From Raineyella sp. W15-4 (GTDB lineage: Bacteria; Actinomycetota; Actinomycetes; Propionibacteriales; Propionibacteriaceae): DNA of 64,000 nucleotides. Below the pieces are notes generated by a model. That model searched no databases, had not been told where the DNA came from, and worked only from the letters and a program-made list of their open reading frames with translations. Where the stretch lies: assembly GCF_033170155.1 (NCBI RefSeq), contig NZ_CP137079.1, positions 682,001-746,000 on the forward strand, read 5' to 3'. Shown one piece after another: positions 62,385 to 64,000 of the stretch. Both the position numbers and the translations under genes were made by a program. Position 1 is the first letter of the stretch; each line of letters opens with the position of its first letter.

Positions 62385-63758
62385 GTGGGTCGTCTCTTCG
62401 GCTCGGACGGTGTTCGCGGGCGCGCGAACCAGGACCTCACGGCGGAACTGGCGCTCGATCTGGCGGTCGCGGCGGCCCACGTCCTCGGTGAGGGCGGCGG
62501 TCACCGCCGCCTCAAGGCACTCGTGGGTCGCGATCCCCGGATCAGCGGCGAGTTCCTGGAGTGCGCCGTCGTGGCTGGGCTGGCCAGCACCGGCACCGAC
62601 GTCGTCCGGGTCGGTATCGTGCCGACCCCCGGAGTCGCCCATCTGGTGCGGGAGAACAACGCCGACATCGGGATCATGCTCACCGCGAGCCACAATCCGA
62701 TGCCGGAGAACGGTCTCAAGTTCTTCCGCGTCGGGGGCTGGAAACTCGATGACGCCCAGGAGGACGCCATCGAGGCGCGGATGCTCGATTCCTGGCAGCG
62801 CCCGATGGGGGCGGCCGTCGGGCGGGTGTCCGACGCCCCCCAGCTGGTGGATGACTACACCCATCATCTCGTCTCCACGCTGCGCTCCGCGACCCAGGGC
62901 AGCGTCTCGCTGGCCGGGCTGAAGGTCGTCCTCGACCTCGCCAACGGTGCCGCCCACCGCACCGCCCCCGCGGCGTTCCGCGAGCTGGGCGCCGAGGTCG
63001 TGGTGATCAACGGCAAGCCCGACGGCACCAACATCAACGACCGGTGTGGCTCCACCCACCCGGCCGAGCTGCAACGCGCCGTCCTCGAGCACGGCGCCGA
63101 TCTCGGCATCGCCCTCGACGGCGACGCCGACCGGGCGATCGCCGCGGCCGCCGACGGTGACATCGTCGACGGCGACCAGATCATCGCCGTTCTCGCGTTG
63201 GCGCTGCAGGAGCGCGGCCTGCTCAAGAACAACGCCGTGGTGGTCACCGCGATGAGCAACATCGGCCTCGACCATGCCCTCACCGCCCGCGGCATCGACG
63301 TGATCCGCACCGATGTCGGTGACCGGCACGTGCTGGCGGCGATGCGCGCCGGCGGTCACAACCTCGGCGGGGAACAGGCCGGCCACATCATCCTGCGCGA
63401 CCTCGCCACCACCGGCGACGGCACCCTCACCGCGCTGCTGCTGATGGCGGTGATGGCCGACACCGGGGCGCCGCTGGCCGAACTGGCCTCGGTGGTCCAC
63501 CGGATCCCCCAGGTGCTGATCAACGTCCCCGACGTCGACAAGCACCGCGCCGCCACCGACCCCGAGGTGCTCGCCGCGGTGGCGTCGGCCAATGCCGCCC
63601 TCGGATCACGCGGCCGGGTGCTGTTGCGCCCGTCCGGCACCGAGCAGGTGGTCCGGGTGATGGTGGAGTGCGAGGACGCCGACCGCTCCCGGGCGGTCGC
63701 CGAGGGGCTGGCGGCCGTGGTCGGCGAACGCCTGACGCTGCGCAGCGCCGCCCGCTGA
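62385..63758 (+). CDS. glmM: Phosphoglucosamine mutase
   Basis: GlmM interconverts glucosamine-6-P and glucosamine-1-P for UDP-GlcNAc and cell wall synthesis. It is 457 residues, from GTG (MGRLFGSDGVRGRAN). The phosphorylated serine is S102 (TASHNPMPENG), the metal loop is DGDADR and the sugar-phosphate site RPSGTE. It lies 26 bases after rpsI and converges with coaA. Confidence 0.96.
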   Translation: MGRLFGSDGVRGRANQDLTAELALDLAVAAAHVLGEGGGHRRLKALVGRDPRISGEFLECAVVAGLASTGTDVVRVGIVPTPGVAHLVRENNADIGIMLTASHNPMPENGLKFFRVGGWKLDDAQEDAIEARMLDSWQRPMGAAVGRVSDAPQLVDDYTHHLVSTLRSATQGSVSLAGLKVVLDLANGAAHRTAPAAFRELGAEVVVINGKPDGTNINDRCGSTHPAELQRAVLEHGADLGIALDGDADRAIAAAADGDIVDGDQIIAVLALALQERGLLKNNAVVVTAMSNIGLDHALTARGIDVIRTDVGDRHVLAAMRAGGHNLGGEQAGHIILRDLATTGDGTLTALLLMAVMADTGAPLAELASVVHRIPQVLINVPDVDKHRAATDPEVLAAVASANAALGSRGRVLLRPSGTEQVVRVMVECEDADRSRAVAEGLAAVVGERLTLRSAAR

Positions 63759-63767
63759 GCCGGCCGG

Positions 63768-64000
63768 TCAGATCTTGCGGATCCGCACCCACTTCACCTC
63801 GTGGTTCACGCCCTTGCGGAGGATCGCCGTGGCCCGGCCACGGGTGGGGCGGATGTTGAGGGCGAGATTCGGGCCGTTGATGGTGTCCCAGATGTTCGCC
63901 GCCTGACGCATCGCGCCCTCCAGACTCATCTCGGCGTACCGGCGGAAGTAGGACCGCGGATCGCGGAACGCGGTCTCCCGCAGTGACATGAACCGCTCCA
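63768..64000 (-). CDS. coaA: Type I pantothenate kinase, C-terminal part
   Basis: Only the last ~77 residues are inside the window; the frame stays open to the edge (ERFMSLRETAFRDPRSYFRR at the start of the visible part). The sequence matches the C-terminus of CoaA, including the conserved NGPNLALNIRPTRGRATAIL and VRIRKI ending. CoaA phosphorylates pantothenate, the first step of CoA synthesis. It converges with glmM, nine bases apart. Confidence 0.85.
   Translation of the reverse strand, partial: ERFMSLRETAFRDPRSYFRRYAEMSLEGAMRQAANIWDTINGPNLALNIRPTRGRATAILRKGVNHEVKWVRIRKI

Overview
This 64 kb window is chromosomal DNA from a high-GC actinobacterium, most likely Propionibacteriaceae or a close relative. 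The evidence is the strong G/C third-position bias, GTG/TTG starts on core genes (rpoB TTG; rpoC, rpsL, fusA, rpsJ, secY and map GTG), Ala/Glu-rich tails on L10 and L17, a zinc-type S14, the classical actinobacterial ribosomal gene order, and a ~1,130-residue protein that I read as a pyrophosphate-type PEP carboxykinase, an enzyme known from propionibacteria.

The backbone is the ribosomal/RNA polymerase superoperon, all on the + strand: rplJ-rplL (0.4-1.6 kb), rpoB-rpoC (4.1-11.5 kb), rpsL-rpsG-fusA-tuf (12.0-16.5 kb), the S10 and spc blocks rpsJ to rplO (23.7-33.5 kb), secY-adk-map (33.8-36.6 kb), infA-rpmJ-rpsM-rpsK-rpsD-rpoA-rplQ (52.0-56.0 kb) and rplM-rpsI-glmM (61.4-63.8 kb). Several promoters can be read directly. 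Those of rpsL and rplM share the same hexamers and spacing, and so nearly do those of rplJ and infA. The rplJ leader contains a terminator-like hairpin.

Accessory blocks are inserted at the block joints. (1) A TetR regulator (BioQ-like) diverges from bioB across a double TGAAC-type operator (1.8-3.7 kb). (2) 16.6-23.1 kb holds a DsbA/FrnE-like thiol oxidoreductase, TreY, an aldo/keto reductase, a cation-diffusion-facilitator exporter, a SixA-like phosphatase and SerB. (3) 36.7-51.9 kb is the largest island: an unknown protein, a family 2A encapsulin locus, a TrpX-type ABC transporter, the PPi-PEPCK candidate, YaaA, a DUF1707 protein and a ferritin-like diiron protein. (4) 56.3-61.1 kb, on the minus strand, holds SodA, an RsmC-like methyltransferase, TruA, TrmB, a small membrane protein and citrate synthase. 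The 3' end of coaA enters at the right edge.

The most interesting stretch is 37.6-43.1 kb (minus strand). A DUF4395 membrane protein with a CxxC, a membrane-anchored thioredoxin-like protein, and a large protein with a degenerate thioester (TQXA) domain whose thioester cysteine is replaced by serine precede a family 2A encapsulin shell and its cysteine desulfurase cargo, which carries a ~190-residue Pro/Gly-rich N-terminal extension. This looks like a sulfur-handling nanocompartment operon with redox partners and a previously unassigned component. Also notable are a series of genes that look leaderless (TAnnnT six bases before the start codon) and a cluster of GTTCCCGCGGGAAC palindromes between rplQ and sodA.
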